Source: Candidatus Alkanophaga volatiphilum (lineage in GTDB: Archaea > Halobacteriota > Syntropharchaeia > Alkanophagales > B39-G2). From it: DNA of 54,189 bases. The position numbers and the translations under genes are program-made. Below, piece by piece: positions 29,074 to 39,196 of the stretch (its first letter is position 1; each line of letters starts with the position of its first letter). The DNA is taken from assembly GCA_029259545.1 (NCBI GenBank), contig JAPHEE010000009.1, positions 2,575 through 56,763 of the forward strand, in the 5' to 3' direction. The notes under the pieces are model-generated. The model was given only the letters and a program-made list of their open reading frames with translations. It did no database searches and was not told the DNA's origin.

Positions 29074-29156
29074 TGCGGAGGGGGGGATTCGAACCCCCGA
29101 ACCCCTACGGGACTGACCCCTCAAGCCAGCGCCTTTGTCCGCTCGGCAACCTCCGC
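29074..29156 (-). tRNA. tRNA-Leu (GAG)
   Basis: GCGGAGGTTGCCGAGCGGACAAAGGCGCTGGCTTGAGGGGTCAG...GTTCGAATCCCCCCCTCCGC with long variable arm. Confidence 0.93.
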
Positions 29157-29987
29157 AATCTCCGTTTTCAATTTCATGTATTTCTCCTTCAAAGCTTTTA
29201 CGGCTCTTAATACTATCTCCCAAACGTCGTAAGAACCATCGGACTCGACATTAAAAACGAACGATTGCTTATCATAAAGCACCTTTATGGCGTTTCTATC
29301 GCAAACACTCTCGCAAAGCTTGCATAGCGAGCAAAGCTTCTCATCTTTTACCGTCACTGTACCCAATGACACCTCGAGTATTCGCTTCGGACACTCCTCA
29401 ACGCATTTTCCGCATGCATCGCATTTCTCCTCGTCTATCTCGACAATGGGCATGTTTTTATAGCCACATGCCGTCACCGGTTGCCATTTTGCATGCTTTT
29501 TCCCAACACCAAGCCTTGCAATCGCCTCTATCATCAAACTCTGTCTTGAAACTGTTTTTATGCCGTCTATCCGCACCTCTCTTGAAATCAGCTTGACGAT
29601 GGGGATGTTGGGATACGGGCGGACTCTCTCGTCGGACGAAACAAGTTCATTGGAGTAAACAACTCGCTGCCCCACCTCCTCTGGGCTTTGAGCAGTAAGG
29701 GTAAACGACACCTGGCAGAAGCCACAGCCCTCCCCCTTGCACTCGCAGTCCTCAGGAAATACGAATTCGTCTATGTTTTCGGCTCTCAGAGGGATGAGTG
29801 CGAGCCTCAGCGCTAAAATTTCGTCGAAAAGTGGCGAGGTGTTTTCATAAACGTTGACCTCATCGATTGCGAGCTTTGGGACCTCCGTCATCATCGCACG
29901 CCGCAGGGCGTTTGCAAAGTAGGGCTTGACACCTCTGAGGATGAACTTCATTGCCAAGTCCGTGAGTTCGAGAATTTCCACTTCCAT
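29121..29987 (-). CDS. rpoD: DNA-directed RNA polymerase subunit D with two 4Fe-4S motifs
   Basis: FILRGVKPYFANALRRAMMTEVPKLAIDEV; CDACGKCVEECPKRI and CSLCKLCESVCDRNAI. Confidence 0.96.
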   Translation of the reverse strand: MEVEILELTDLAMKFILRGVKPYFANALRRAMMTEVPKLAIDEVNVYENTSPLFDEILALRLALIPLRAENIDEFVFPEDCECKGEGCGFCQVSFTLTAQSPEEVGQRVVYSNELVSSDERVRPYPNIPIVKLISREVRIDGIKTVSRQSLMIEAIARLGVGKKHAKWQPVTACGYKNMPIVEIDEEKCDACGKCVEECPKRILEVSLGTVTVKDEKLCSLCKLCESVCDRNAIKVLYDKQSFVFNVESDGSYDVWEIVLRAVKALKEKYMKLKTEIAEVAERTKALA

Positions 29988-29996
29988 CTCGACACC

Positions 29997-30386
29997 TCAA
30001 ACCCTTCTTCCTCGCTTCCCACCGGGAGGTCGCGTGCCGTCGTGCGGTATGGGCGTAACGTCCTCTATTCGCCCTATCCGCAGACCAGCTCTTGCAAAAG
30101 CGCGAATTGCAGCCTGCGCTCCAGGTCCAGGACTTTTTTCTCTGTTCCCGCCCGGCGCTCTCACCTTTATGTGGATGCCCACTATACCCTTCTCCTTTAT
30201 TTTCTCAGCAAGCTGGAGGGCGAGCTGCATTGCTATATAAGGCGAGCTCTCGTCCCTGTCAGCCTTTGCTATCATGCCTCCTGAACCCCTTGCGATGGTC
30301 TCTGCTCCCGTAAGGTCAGTTATCGTGATTATCGTGTTGTTAAATGATGCGTAAATGTGAGCGACCGCCCACTTCCCGTCCTTCAT
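29997..30386 (-). CDS. rps11: 30S ribosomal protein S11
   Basis: [40 protein letters not shown]. Confidence 0.98.
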   Translation of the reverse strand: MKDGKWAVAHIYASFNNTIITITDLTGAETIARGSGGMIAKADRDESSPYIAMQLALQLAEKIKEKGIVGIHIKVRAPGGNREKSPGPGAQAAIRAFARAGLRIGRIEDVTPIPHDGTRPPGGKRGRRV

Positions 30387-30910
30387 GCCTGCACCTCACC
30401 TAAGCCCAGCTTCTCAGCAATACTCTCATCAAAATATTGTACCTCAGGCTCTTCATCCACAGATACGATATAGCCGGGGGCTGTCACGCGGCGACCCGCC
30501 ACTGCGATGTGCCCGTGTACAATCAGCTGGCGAGCTTGTTTCATCGTCTTCGCAAGCCCTTTCCTATATACTATCGTCTGCAAACGTCGCTCTAAGATGT
30601 CTTCAACATTCAGCCCTAGTACATCGTCGACATCGCCGTCTGGTTTTAGCAACCCCTTGCGCTTCAAACTCCTCAGAAGCTCCTCCTTCTTACGCAAGGC
30701 ATGCTCACTGCCCTTCATACTGGAAAGCGCTGCCAGTATTCTTCTCACTTCCCTCCTATACTTTTTTATCATCGTCAGCGCCTTGTAAATTTCACGCTTG
30801 TTCTTCAGCCCGTACTTCTCCACGAGTTCCTTCTCCTCCTGTATTCTTGTTGCTTCCCAAGGATGTTTTGGTGTCTCATAGGTCTTCCTTTGCCTCTTAG
30901 GGTCGCCCAT
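30383..30910 (-). CDS. rps4: 30S ribosomal protein S4
   Basis: [35 protein letters not shown]. Confidence 0.98.
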   Translation of the reverse strand: MGDPKRQRKTYETPKHPWEATRIQEEKELVEKYGLKNKREIYKALTMIKKYRREVRRILAALSSMKGSEHALRKKEELLRSLKRKGLLKPDGDVDDVLGLNVEDILERRLQTIVYRKGLAKTMKQARQLIVHGHIAVAGRRVTAPGYIVSVDEEPEVQYFDESIAEKLGLGEVQA

Positions 30911-30919
30911 GCCCCCACC

Positions 30920-31393
30920 TCACTTCTTCTTCCTCCTAACGCCGACAGCGGGACCCTTTCTACCTGTGGAGCGTGTCCTTTGCCCTCTCACCTTCAGCCC
31001 AAGCTCATGCCTTATGCCCCTATAACATCGTATCTTTTTCATGAGGTTTATATCCTCCCTGACCGTCATCAGCAAGTCCGAGCCTAAGATGTGCTTGTCC
31101 TCGCCTGTGTAGAAGTCCTTCCGCCGATTCAGCATCCAACTTGGCAGTCTCTTCTCGACACTCTCCAAAGCGTTCCTCAACCTTTCTATCTCTTCGTCGG
31201 AGAGCTTGCCCATCGTCGCATCCGGATCGATACCTGCAGAGATTGCTATCGCCTTTGCAACTCGCCGCCCTATGCCCTTTATGCCGCAGAGCGCATACTG
31301 TACGCTTTTCGTTCCATCTAAGTCTGTATCTATGAGCCTTACTATGTGCTTAAACTCCTTATCCGCCGTTTCCTCTGCTGCGTCCTCTGCCAT
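30920..31393 (-). CDS. rps13: 30S ribosomal protein S13
   Basis: [51 protein letters not shown]; start trimmed from track ORF (31534). Confidence 0.97.
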   Translation of the reverse strand: MAEDAAEETADKEFKHIVRLIDTDLDGTKSVQYALCGIKGIGRRVAKAIAISAGIDPDATMGKLSDEEIERLRNALESVEKRLPSWMLNRRKDFYTGEDKHILGSDLLMTVREDINLMKKIRCYRGIRHELGLKVRGQRTRSTGRKGPAVGVRRKKK

Positions 31394-31505
31394 CCGCTCA
31401 CCTTCTTTTTTATTTCTCACGCAGCATTTAAATATGTCGCCACAGTGGCTGGGAGCGTTTAACGCCAGATATAAGAACGAACAAACCAGAGGGAAGAGGC
31501 GCTCA

Positions 31506-31742
31506 TCAATTGTCGTGCGTCGGCTCAACCTCAAATTTCAGTAGCTCCTCCCAGAGTCGTAGCGTCTCCAGTGCCTCCTTCTCATCTATAACTTCGATCG
31601 CAAAGCCAGCATGCACTATCACGTATTGCCCGACGGCGACATTCACAAGCGAGATGTTCACGTCACGTTTGACGCCACCGAAGTCCACCTTCGCACGGTC
31701 GCCATGGATTTCAAGCACTTTCGCTGGTATCGCTAAGCACAT
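31506..31742 (-). CDS. hypC: hydrogenase assembly chaperone HypC
   Basis: [53 protein letters not shown]. Confidence 0.95.
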   Translation of the reverse strand: MCLAIPAKVLEIHGDRAKVDFGGVKRDVNISLVNVAVGQYVIVHAGFAIEVIDEKEALETLRLWEELLKFEVEPTHDN

Positions 31743-31763
31743 GAAAATCGTTTCATTCCGCAC

Positions 31764-31952
31764 CTAAATATTTTTTGAGTCGATGAAGCTTGGAAGGCGA
31801 TAACTGTGCTTCCTATCCATGACAGCCCTTCCGATTTCGCCGTGGTCGACGCTTGCAATCGTTCCTTCTAGGAGATGTACTCGGAGTTCGAAAATGTATT
31901 TGAATTCCAAATAATAACGGAGGTGAGAGGCGGCTTCCTTCACCTCCTCCAT
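31764..31952 (-). CDS. small hypothetical protein upstream of hypC
   Basis: 62-aa ORF co-oriented with hypC; no family recognised. Confidence 0.5.
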   Translation of the reverse strand: MEEVKEAASHLRYYLEFKYIFELRVHLLEGTIASVDHGEIGRAVMDRKHSYRLPSFIDSKNI

Positions 31953-31975
31953 TATAATCCACGCCGTCGGGGCTT

Positions 31976-32917
31976 ATGAAAATAACCGGCGTTAAAGTTA
32001 GGGAAAGAATGAGTGTGGACGAGCTGGTACGTGAGCTGGAGCGCTGCGCCTTCGGCGCTCGCCGTCTTGCCGTCGCCGTAGATATTTACAATGAAATGCT
32101 AGAGCGGGGCGCCGTGAAATTTTTGGGCTTAGCAGGCGCCTTGGTTCCAGCAGGACTGCGAGGAGTGATTTCAGAGATGCTGCGTTCGGGCTTCGTGGAC
32201 GTGCTTGTGACTACCGGCGCAAATATAGTGCATGACATAATCGAGGCGCTCGGAGGGCATCATTATCTCACGACGCTTGCCGTCGAGAGCATCGACGACG
32301 CCGCGCTCCGCACGCAAAGTACGAGCCGCATATATGATGTGCTCGTACGTGATGAGGACTTCGTGCGGCTTGAAGAATTCGTGCGTTCAACTCTTGAGGA
32401 GCTTAATACCAAGGGCATGCTAAGAAAGCCTATTAGCATAAGGGGGTTGTTGGTAGAGTTCGGTAAGAGGCTTGACGACGAAGATTCAATTTTGAGGGTC
32501 GCCGTTGAGAAAGGGATTCCAGTTTTCTGTCCGGCGTTCGCGGACTCCATGCTCGGGCTGCATGCCTCGCTCTTCAGGCAGACGGCACCGCTTGTCGTAG
32601 ACGCGATTGCGGACATGCAAGAACTTATCGGTCTCTGCTACGACGCCGAGCTCGCAGGTGCGATTATACTCGGCGGCGGCGTTCCCAAAAACTTCATATT
32701 TCAGGCAATGTTACTATCTCCAAAAGGCGGCTTCGACTACGTCATCCAGATCACGACGGACACGCCGCACGCCGGAGGTCTCAGCGGCGCCACGCCCGAC
32801 GAAGCCAAATCCTGGGGCAAGGTGAAGAGCGATGCGAAGACCGTCGTCGTTTATTGTGATGTTACCATTGCGCTCCCTATCATAGTAGCAGCTCTTAAAG
32901 AGCGAAGACGTAGATAA
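31976..32917 (+). CDS. dys: deoxyhypusine synthase
   Basis: LVTTGANIVHDIIEALGGHHYL, PVFCPAFADSMLGL, GAIILGGGVPKNFIFQA, DTPHAGGLSGATPDEAKSWGK. Confidence 0.96.
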   Translation: MKITGVKVRERMSVDELVRELERCAFGARRLAVAVDIYNEMLERGAVKFLGLAGALVPAGLRGVISEMLRSGFVDVLVTTGANIVHDIIEALGGHHYLTTLAVESIDDAALRTQSTSRIYDVLVRDEDFVRLEEFVRSTLEELNTKGMLRKPISIRGLLVEFGKRLDDEDSILRVAVEKGIPVFCPAFADSMLGLHASLFRQTAPLVVDAIADMQELIGLCYDAELAGAIILGGGVPKNFIFQAMLLSPKGGFDYVIQITTDTPHAGGLSGATPDEAKSWGKVKSDAKTVVVYCDVTIALPIIVAALKERRRR

Positions 32918-32930
32918 TGAGGGTGGTGGC

Positions 32931-33329
32931 ATGAGCGAGGAGCTTTTCGAGCGGGCGAAGAAGCTGCTGGGCGAGCCCGAGAGGATGGTATCGCTGATAT
33001 TCGAGGCGGCGGAGGGGATGCTCGGCACCGTCCCCTTCATCCTCAAGGAGATGGCGAGGCGCCCTGAGGTCATGATCCCGGACGTGATCGGCGATTTTTT
33101 CGCGCTGCGTCCGAAAGCCTTGGATGCGAAGACTGCGGAGCTCGTCGCCCTCGCCGCAGCAGCCGCGCTCAGAGCAGAGGAGTGCATAAGCGTGCATATA
33201 GACGCCGCTCTTAAATGCGGAGCTACCGAAGAAGAGATTTTTGACGTTTTAATGATAAGCGGGATAATGGGAAAGACTGCGATCCTTGCGACCGCATTAC
33301 GAAAATTGAAGGAGAAACGAGAGAAATAG
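32931..33329 (+). CDS. carboxymuconolactone decarboxylase family (AhpD-like) protein
   Basis: ALDAKTAELVALAAAAALRAEECISVHIDAALKCGATEEEIFDVL (ExxCxxH). Confidence 0.9.
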   Translation: MSEELFERAKKLLGEPERMVSLIFEAAEGMLGTVPFILKEMARRPEVMIPDVIGDFFALRPKALDAKTAELVALAAAAALRAEECISVHIDAALKCGATEEEIFDVLMISGIMGKTAILATALRKLKEKREK

Positions 33330-33340
33330 GAGGCTCGGTC

Positions 33341-34309
33341 GTGGCTGCCGAAGAACGACTTCCGAGGACGATACTTGAGGGTACGGAGGAGGTAGTGACG
33401 CTTGAGGAGCTGAGGGCAGCCCTAGAGGACGCCACTGGTAAGAGGGCGTACGTGGGCTACGAGCCGAGCGGGAGCATCCACCTCGGGCACATGATTACAG
33501 TGTTGAAGCTTGCGGAGTTCCAGCGGCTTGGATTCAAGGCGACGGTGCTGCTTGCCGACCTTCATGCGCACCTTAACGAGAAGGGGAGCCTTGAGGAGGT
33601 AAGGGAGATTGCCGAACGCAATAAAAAGTGCTTTCTTGCAATGGGCGTGCTCGGCGACGATACTGAATTCCTGCTCGGCTCGTCGTTCCAACTGGACGCC
33701 GACTACATGCGAGATGTCCTGCGGCTTGCGACGATCACGACGCTAAGCCGGGCAAGGCGAAGCATGGATGAAATTTCGCGGAGCGTCGAAAATCCTAAGG
33801 TCTCGCAGATGATTTATCCGCTAATGCAGGTAATGGACATCGCATATCTTAACGCGGATGTTGCAATCGGTGGGATCGACCAGCGTAAGATCCACATGCT
33901 CGCAAGGGAGAGCCTGCCGAAGCTCGGATTTAAGGCGCCGATATGCGTACACACGCCGCTCATCCTCGGGCTCGACGGCGAGAAGATGTCGTCGTCGAAG
34001 GGTAACTTCATTGCAGTAGATGATGATGAGGCAACTGTCAACGCAAAAATCAGGAGGGCGGTGTGCCCGCCGAAAACCGCCGAGAACAACCCCGTCCTCC
34101 AGCTCTACGAGCTCCTAATCTTTCCAGTCTTCAGGAAGGTAGAAATAGAGAGGGATGCAAAATACGGCGGCGACGTCGCCTATGAGAACTTCTACGAGCT
34201 TGAAAAGGACTACGTTGAGGGCGAGCTGCACCCACTTGACCTCAAGCTCAACGCCGCAAGATACATCAACAAGCTGATAGAACCTGCGAGGCGGAAACTG
34301 AAAAGGTGA
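33341..34309 (+). CDS. tyrS: tyrosine--tRNA ligase
   Basis: YVGYEPSGSIHLGHM, QVMDIAYLNADVAIGGIDQRKIHMLARE, LDGEKMSSSKGN. Confidence 0.95.
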   Translation: MAAEERLPRTILEGTEEVVTLEELRAALEDATGKRAYVGYEPSGSIHLGHMITVLKLAEFQRLGFKATVLLADLHAHLNEKGSLEEVREIAERNKKCFLAMGVLGDDTEFLLGSSFQLDADYMRDVLRLATITTLSRARRSMDEISRSVENPKVSQMIYPLMQVMDIAYLNADVAIGGIDQRKIHMLARESLPKLGFKAPICVHTPLILGLDGEKMSSSKGNFIAVDDDEATVNAKIRRAVCPPKTAENNPVLQLYELLIFPVFRKVEIERDAKYGGDVAYENFYELEKDYVEGELHPLDLKLNAARYINKLIEPARRKLKR

Positions 34310-34579
34310 CTGTGACAGCGGGCGGCGCCGCCGGGCGTCGGAGGCTGGAAGTATGTTGCGTGGGCGTGAAATCTGGGCTGGGCGGAGAGGCGAAACGACC
34401 AAGACCAAAGACGGCGTTCAGCACCTTCGGGCTGCGGCTTCGGCGGGAGCATTTTAGTCTTTCTTAGGGAGCGGTGGAGGAGTGGAGACGTGGTACGTGG
34501 CATGTCGGTCGTGGTGCGTGGTCCGGTGGTACGTGGTCCATGCCGCCCCTGAAACGCTGCCCCCCTAAAACGTCGCCTC

Positions 34580-35083
34580 CTAAACTTTCCGGTACCTCCT
34601 CGCTATTTCTCGGAATGACTTTAGCAGCTGGTCGCTCAGTTTTGGACTCATCGAGATGTCCTCGGCGACTTTTTGTACATCACTCAAGTATCTCTCGACC
34701 TTTTCGATCTCCGTTCTGAAAGATTCCTCGTCCATCGACCCCTCGTAAAAACCATCGGAGTGCAGCCTTTCGGACCTCGCAAACATCCTATCTGCAAGAC
34801 CGAGTTTCTTCACTTCCTCAACATTCTTCTCAAGGGTCTCCAACAATTTTTTCCTTTCAGCTCTGCCTCTTGGTTTGTACGCACTCACACGCACAAGCAA
34901 ATAATCCGTAGCTAAAACTACAGAAAGCCAAGCCTTTTCACAAGCATCTCTGAGCTTCATAGGCTCCTTCTCTCGAATATACTCATCAAATTCCTTTTTT
35001 GCCTGCTCTAACGCTTTATAGGCGTCTGAGATGAGGTCATAAGGAGATATTCTCTCATCTTGCAATTTCTCCACACCTCTCAA
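34580..35083 (-). CDS. PaREP1/HEPN-like helical protein
   Basis: DAYKALEQAKKEFDEYIREKEPMKLRDACEKAWLSVVLATDYLL...; family call by pattern. Confidence 0.6.
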   Translation of the reverse strand: MRGVEKLQDERISPYDLISDAYKALEQAKKEFDEYIREKEPMKLRDACEKAWLSVVLATDYLLVRVSAYKPRGRAERKKLLETLEKNVEEVKKLGLADRMFARSERLHSDGFYEGSMDEESFRTEIEKVERYLSDVQKVAEDISMSPKLSDQLLKSFREIARRYRKV

Positions 35084-35420
35084 TGACTACGACTTGGTAG
35101 TATAAAAAAGCTTGCGGATATTCCCATGGTTCTGATTTCGTCGGTGCGTAACTGAAGGAAGCCGATAAAGGAAGCCTCGACGGTTAGGAGTTACCTGCTA
35201 AATCACGCCCAGCGGTGATGAACGCAAGAAAGAGCTTTACTCTCTCACATGCCTTGCCGTCGCCGTTGTGATCATGAATGCGCTACATGAGGGTTTGCGG
35301 GCGCCATCGCCGTCGGGCTGAGACTGAAGAGCCGAGAGGAGAGTCTCACACTCCTAGGAGATGCCCGCGAATATGCTAATCCAAGCACCCGAGCACGTCA
35401 GGCTGCCCCGATCCTAGACG

Positions 35421-35585
35421 CTACTCGTAAGCGGGCTTTCCAAACTCCCGCTCGTAAGCCCTGCAGAACGGGCATATCTTGCGGTCTATATTCTTTACGA
35501 ACCAGTACGCCAAGCCTTTTTTCTTACTCCGTGCCCTCCTGCATATCGGGCATACCTCAGCACAAAATCTCGCACGCCTGCTCAT
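35421..35585 (-). CDS. 54-aa putative zinc-binding protein with two CxxC motifs (not in ORF track)
   Basis: MSRRARFCAEVCPICRRARSKKKGLAYWFVKNIDRKICPFCRAYEREFGKPAYE*. Confidence 0.75.
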   Translation of the reverse strand: MSRRARFCAEVCPICRRARSKKKGLAYWFVKNIDRKICPFCRAYEREFGKPAYE

Positions 35586-35662
35586 AACTCGACTTTCCTC
35601 CTCCTTTTATAAGAGTCTCACGCCGCCGACTTCGGCGTCCGCCTGCCACGCTCGTAGCCCGG

Positions 35663-35941
35663 CTACCAGCGCACGACCGTTTTCAGGAGGTAGGCGACGA
35701 CTGCGATCACGCACGCTGCAAAGCCCGCCGTCACCAACGCTTGGTACCTGTATTCGAAGAGGCTGGCGACCGCACTCACGACCGAAAAGTAGAAGTGGAA
35801 CGTCGCAACGAGCAGCAAGAGCATCAAAATAATGAGAACGCCGAGCCTGAAGTATCTGAGAAGGTCATCACCATGCCGTAGCTCATCAGTGCTCGCCTTA
35901 GTGTCGTCACTCTCCTCAATTTTCCCCTTTTCGCTTGCCAA
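35663..35941 (-). CDS. small membrane protein
   Basis: Two predicted TM stretches (VLIILMLLLLVATFHFYF; ALVTAGFAACVIAVVAYLL); overlaps upstream gene end. Confidence 0.6.
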   Translation of the reverse strand: MASEKGKIEESDDTKASTDELRHGDDLLRYFRLGVLIILMLLLLVATFHFYFSVVSAVASLFEYRYQALVTAGFAACVIAVVAYLLKTVVRW

Positions 35942-36947
35942 ACCTCATCACCCCCTTCAACAAAAATAACGTCGCTAAGAGCGAGAGCGCTGCCGCCACC
36001 CCTTCAAAACCTGCGGGCATCGGTGGTGAGGGGTAACGCTCGCCTTTTCTTGCGCCCTCTGGCATTCTGAGCGGTTCAGGCTGTGGTGTTGGGATGAAGC
36101 TCGTGATTTCGACCGCCGGCGAGACCTCCACAGCTCTTTCTTCAGCTCCGACCGTGATCGTGCGGTTCACAAAAGGGCTGAGGACGACAAAGCCGCTGCT
36201 CTCCTTTATTATCCGCTGCCCCTGCCAGATTTGGACTTCGACGACGTAGTCACGTCCGTTGAGTAAGCGGAGCGTCGCATGCCGCAAACTCGTGCTCTCC
36301 TTCGGCAAGAGTCCAAGATCGAGCCATTGCCATGCGGTTATGAGCTTCGTCTCGTTATCTCGTGCTTTTACGAGCGCTCGCAAGCCGCTGACGTCGCCGC
36401 CGAGGTTGTCGATGTAGAGCGTGACGTTTATCGCCGCATACTCCTTACCGCCGATGCTTTCGACAGATTCTACGTAAAAGTCCATGGTCCTGAGCGAGAG
36501 CCTCGCGTGCTCCGGCGGCTCGAGCGCTTCGAGTCCTCTGACGTAGACCTCGTAGTCGCCGACGCCTCTGTCGTCCTCGAAGAGCACAAGCCGAATGCGG
36601 TAGTCACCACGCCGCTCCACGTATATTAGCGCACTAGCTGCCTTTGTTTCCTTCTTCTTCAATACGCCGACGCACGTCTTATTTGTAGCGACGAGAAGGT
36701 TCGTCTTCGCATTGAAAGCTTTCACAAGGAGCTCGATGTCGCCGCTACCGGCGCCGTAATTGTCGAGATAAGCTGTGATGTTAAGCGATGCCGTCGAAGC
36801 GTTGACGGCGGCAGCCTTAACGTCCACGTCTCTAATAATTACGGCTGACGGCTCTTCGTAAAGACCCTCGCCGACCGTCGCAACGACAGCTACGAGCACG
36901 AAGAACGCCAGAACCACCAATAATGCCACCAAAAGGTCCCTGTCCAT
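35916..36947 (-). CDS. membrane-anchored protein with repeated CARDB/Ig-like extracytoplasmic domains
   Basis: N-terminal TM, repeated beta-rich LNITAYLDNYGAGSGDIELLVKAFNAKT / INVTLYIDNLGGDVSGLRALVKARDNET, C-terminal TM. Confidence 0.7.
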   Translation of the reverse strand: MDRDLLVALLVVLAFFVLVAVVATVGEGLYEEPSAVIIRDVDVKAAAVNASTASLNITAYLDNYGAGSGDIELLVKAFNAKTNLLVATNKTCVGVLKKKETKAASALIYVERRGDYRIRLVLFEDDRGVGDYEVYVRGLEALEPPEHARLSLRTMDFYVESVESIGGKEYAAINVTLYIDNLGGDVSGLRALVKARDNETKLITAWQWLDLGLLPKESTSLRHATLRLLNGRDYVVEVQIWQGQRIIKESSGFVVLSPFVNRTITVGAEERAVEVSPAVEITSFIPTPQPEPLRMPEGARKGERYPSPPMPAGFEGVAAALSLLATLFLLKGVMRFGKRKGEN

Positions 36948-37060
36948 CGCTTCTTGTTTGTGGGGGTCGGTTTAAATATTTTTCCTTAGCTTCGAACGGA
37001 TTCGCAGCATAATCGACAAGATTAAACTTTTGAAGCCCAACGGTTATTAAGGGATGTGAG

Positions 37061-37354
37061 ATGTTCAAGTGGTGGCTGCTGGGCTTTGCGCTAGTGTTGC
37101 TTGGCATTCTGATAACACTCGCGGGCACGCTTTACGAGAGTTACAAAGCAGCGCAAGAAGGACGTTATTGGCACGGGCGTACTGGAGAGTGCCGGGAGAA
37201 CGTTACAGGCGGCGCGGCGGGTGTCGTAATGATAGGTCCTTTTCCGATAGTGTTCGGGACGGACGTGGCGGCGGTGAAGCTCGTGATCGTGCTGACGATA
37301 GTGCTGATGGTGGTTGCGTTCGTCCTACTGCTGCTGTCCGTGCGTCTGCTTTAG
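37061..37354 (+). CDS. TIGR00304/DUF131-like small membrane protein
   Basis: Two TMs flanking GGAAGVVMIGPFPIVFGTD motif. Confidence 0.8.
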   Translation: MFKWWLLGFALVLLGILITLAGTLYESYKAAQEGRYWHGRTGECRENVTGGAAGVVMIGPFPIVFGTDVAAVKLVIVLTIVLMVVAFVLLLLSVRLL

Positions 37355-37357
37355 GCG

Positions 37358-38275
37358 GTGGGCATGAGGAGGAGATGGCTGCAGACGCTCCTCGGCGTGC
37401 TGATATTTGCGCTGCTCCTCTACAAAATAGACGTTAGGGAGGTTCTCGAAGCTTTTAAGGGCGTGAACTTGCTGTACTTCGGGCTTGCCGCCGCCGCTTA
37501 CTTCTGCTACGACGTGCTCATGGCGTTCCGTTTGCATTATCTGCTGTCGAGGCTCGGAGCAAGGAACTCTTTTAAGGAGGCGTTCTTTGCGCACATGGGC
37601 GGTATGGTGGCGTCGGACGTGACGCCCGCCAGAAGCGGCTACCTGCTGACGCCTTACTTCCTGAAAAAGGATGGGAGTGCGGGTATTACGGAGGGTCTTG
37701 CTGCCATTCTTGCGCCACAGGGCTTCGAGTTCGTGATGAAAGTTGTCGGTGGCTTTTTGGGCTTTCTATTTTTTGTCTCAGCGCTCGATACAAACCTACT
37801 CGTACCGCTGAGCGTCGCCGCCGTTGCATTTCTTATGATAGGTGTCTTGACGCTTGTGATCCTCTGGACGAGAGAGGGAATTTCCTCGTCACTGCTTTCT
37901 AAAATCCCGGTGCTAAGGAGATTCGACGAGAAATATAATAGGGTCAAAGACCTGAGTCTCGAAATTAAAAGCGATTTGCCCGTGATATTTGTGATATACA
38001 TGGCATGCTGGCTGCTAATGGGGCTGCAGTGGTTTTTCTTGGCTAAGGCGCTCGACATCGATCTATCGTTCGTCGCATGTTTCCTCCTGCACCCGCTGAT
38101 AACACTGCTTGCATTCGTGCCGCTGACGCCCGCAGGTTTTGGAATAATGGAAGGTGGCACCGCCGCCGTCTTCCACATGCTCGGAATTAACGTCGGCGTT
38201 GCGCTCACGTTCTCGCTGCTCGTGCGGATTAATTGCATAGTCGTGGACGCCATTGGGCTGAAAGAAGTCTTCTGA
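37358..38275 (+). CDS. flippase-like (lysylphosphatidylglycerol synthase TM family) membrane protein
   Basis: MGGMVASDVTPARSGYLLTPYFLKKDG...PLTPAGFGIMEGG. Confidence 0.9.
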   Translation: MGMRRRWLQTLLGVLIFALLLYKIDVREVLEAFKGVNLLYFGLAAAAYFCYDVLMAFRLHYLLSRLGARNSFKEAFFAHMGGMVASDVTPARSGYLLTPYFLKKDGSAGITEGLAAILAPQGFEFVMKVVGGFLGFLFFVSALDTNLLVPLSVAAVAFLMIGVLTLVILWTREGISSSLLSKIPVLRRFDEKYNRVKDLSLEIKSDLPVIFVIYMACWLLMGLQWFFLAKALDIDLSFVACFLLHPLITLLAFVPLTPAGFGIMEGGTAAVFHMLGINVGVALTFSLLVRINCIVVDAIGLKEVF

Positions 38276-38307
38276 AGCTTTTTATCTTTTACTCCAAACA
38301 TTAGAGC

Positions 38308-38652
38308 ATGCCGGGAATTGAACTGAGATGGGTATTTCTGGGGACGTTAATAATGATCGTCGTGGTAATAGCTTTCGGCGCTTTGCTGGGCGGCGTTATA
38401 GGGGGCTTTGCCGGCGTTCTCGGCTATCTCGTCGGCGGCATGCTCATAGGCAGGCTTTCCGCAGGCAAGACCATCTTGGAGGCAGGAATCGCAGGCGCAT
38501 TGACGGTCCTAATAGGTGCCTTCGCCCTTCTACGTGCGGGTGGCATTCCTGCAAGCATCGTAGCCATGGCGTCGTTACTTGGCTTCCTGATAGCGCTGCT
38601 CGGCGGCTGGCTCGGCGAGAAGTGGCAAGAGGCGGCGGGAGGTGGGAAGTAG
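38308..38652 (+). CDS. small polytopic membrane protein (DUF5518-like)
   Basis: Glycine-rich TM segments GALLGGVIGGFAGVLGYLVGGMLIG. Confidence 0.6.
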   Translation: MPGIELRWVFLGTLIMIVVVIAFGALLGGVIGGFAGVLGYLVGGMLIGRLSAGKTILEAGIAGALTVLIGAFALLRAGGIPASIVAMASLLGFLIALLGGWLGEKWQEAAGGGK

Positions 38653-38940
38653 AGCAAAAGGCGTAGGGCGTACGGCATGCTCGTTTCGACCCGATCAGCA
38701 CAGCACGGCACGGACGCCTCTCCTCACTCTCCTCACATCGAACGAGTCCGAGCGGATCGGTTCGGTTACGGTTACGGCTACGGGCAACTCCTCCTAGGGT
38801 TCTTACTGTCCTCGTCGTCGGGTTGGGAGCTCGGACCTTTACCTCCAGTCGCTAAGAAGGCTCGTCCTGAGGGCGGGATGATTAGGGGGTTGGAGGCAGT
38901 TAATTTTTATCCGAAGATGATGTGAGTTCGGAACGAGGCC

Positions 38941-39057
38941 GTGGGTACATCCTGCGGTCAGGGGCTGCTGTGACCCAGCCCGACGGGAGCGGTCCGTCCT
39001 GCACACTCCCCAACCTCCCCCGGTGGACGCCCCTTGCTAAGCGAGGGCGGAGGTCAC
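38941..39057 (-). repeat. GC-rich dispersed repeat, copy C2
   Basis: Reverse complement aligns to 9596-9710 over ~115 bp including a shared 23-mer CTCCGCCCTCGCTTAGCAAGGGG. Confidence 0.75.
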
Positions 39058-39196
39058 TTTGTGGGGAACCCGCCTCCGCCCCGCTCAGCCTCCGACTAAG
39101 CTCAGCCCCGCCTCAGTCTCCGCCTCGCTCGGTCTCAGGGGGCACCGACGATTGTCCGGCATGATTTGCGGCTCGCTCGGTTCCGACGGTCGAAGC

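Noticed and set aside
35100-35400. C/D-box sRNA candidate around GTGATGA (35215)
   Set aside because: No properly spaced D box within normal sRNA length.
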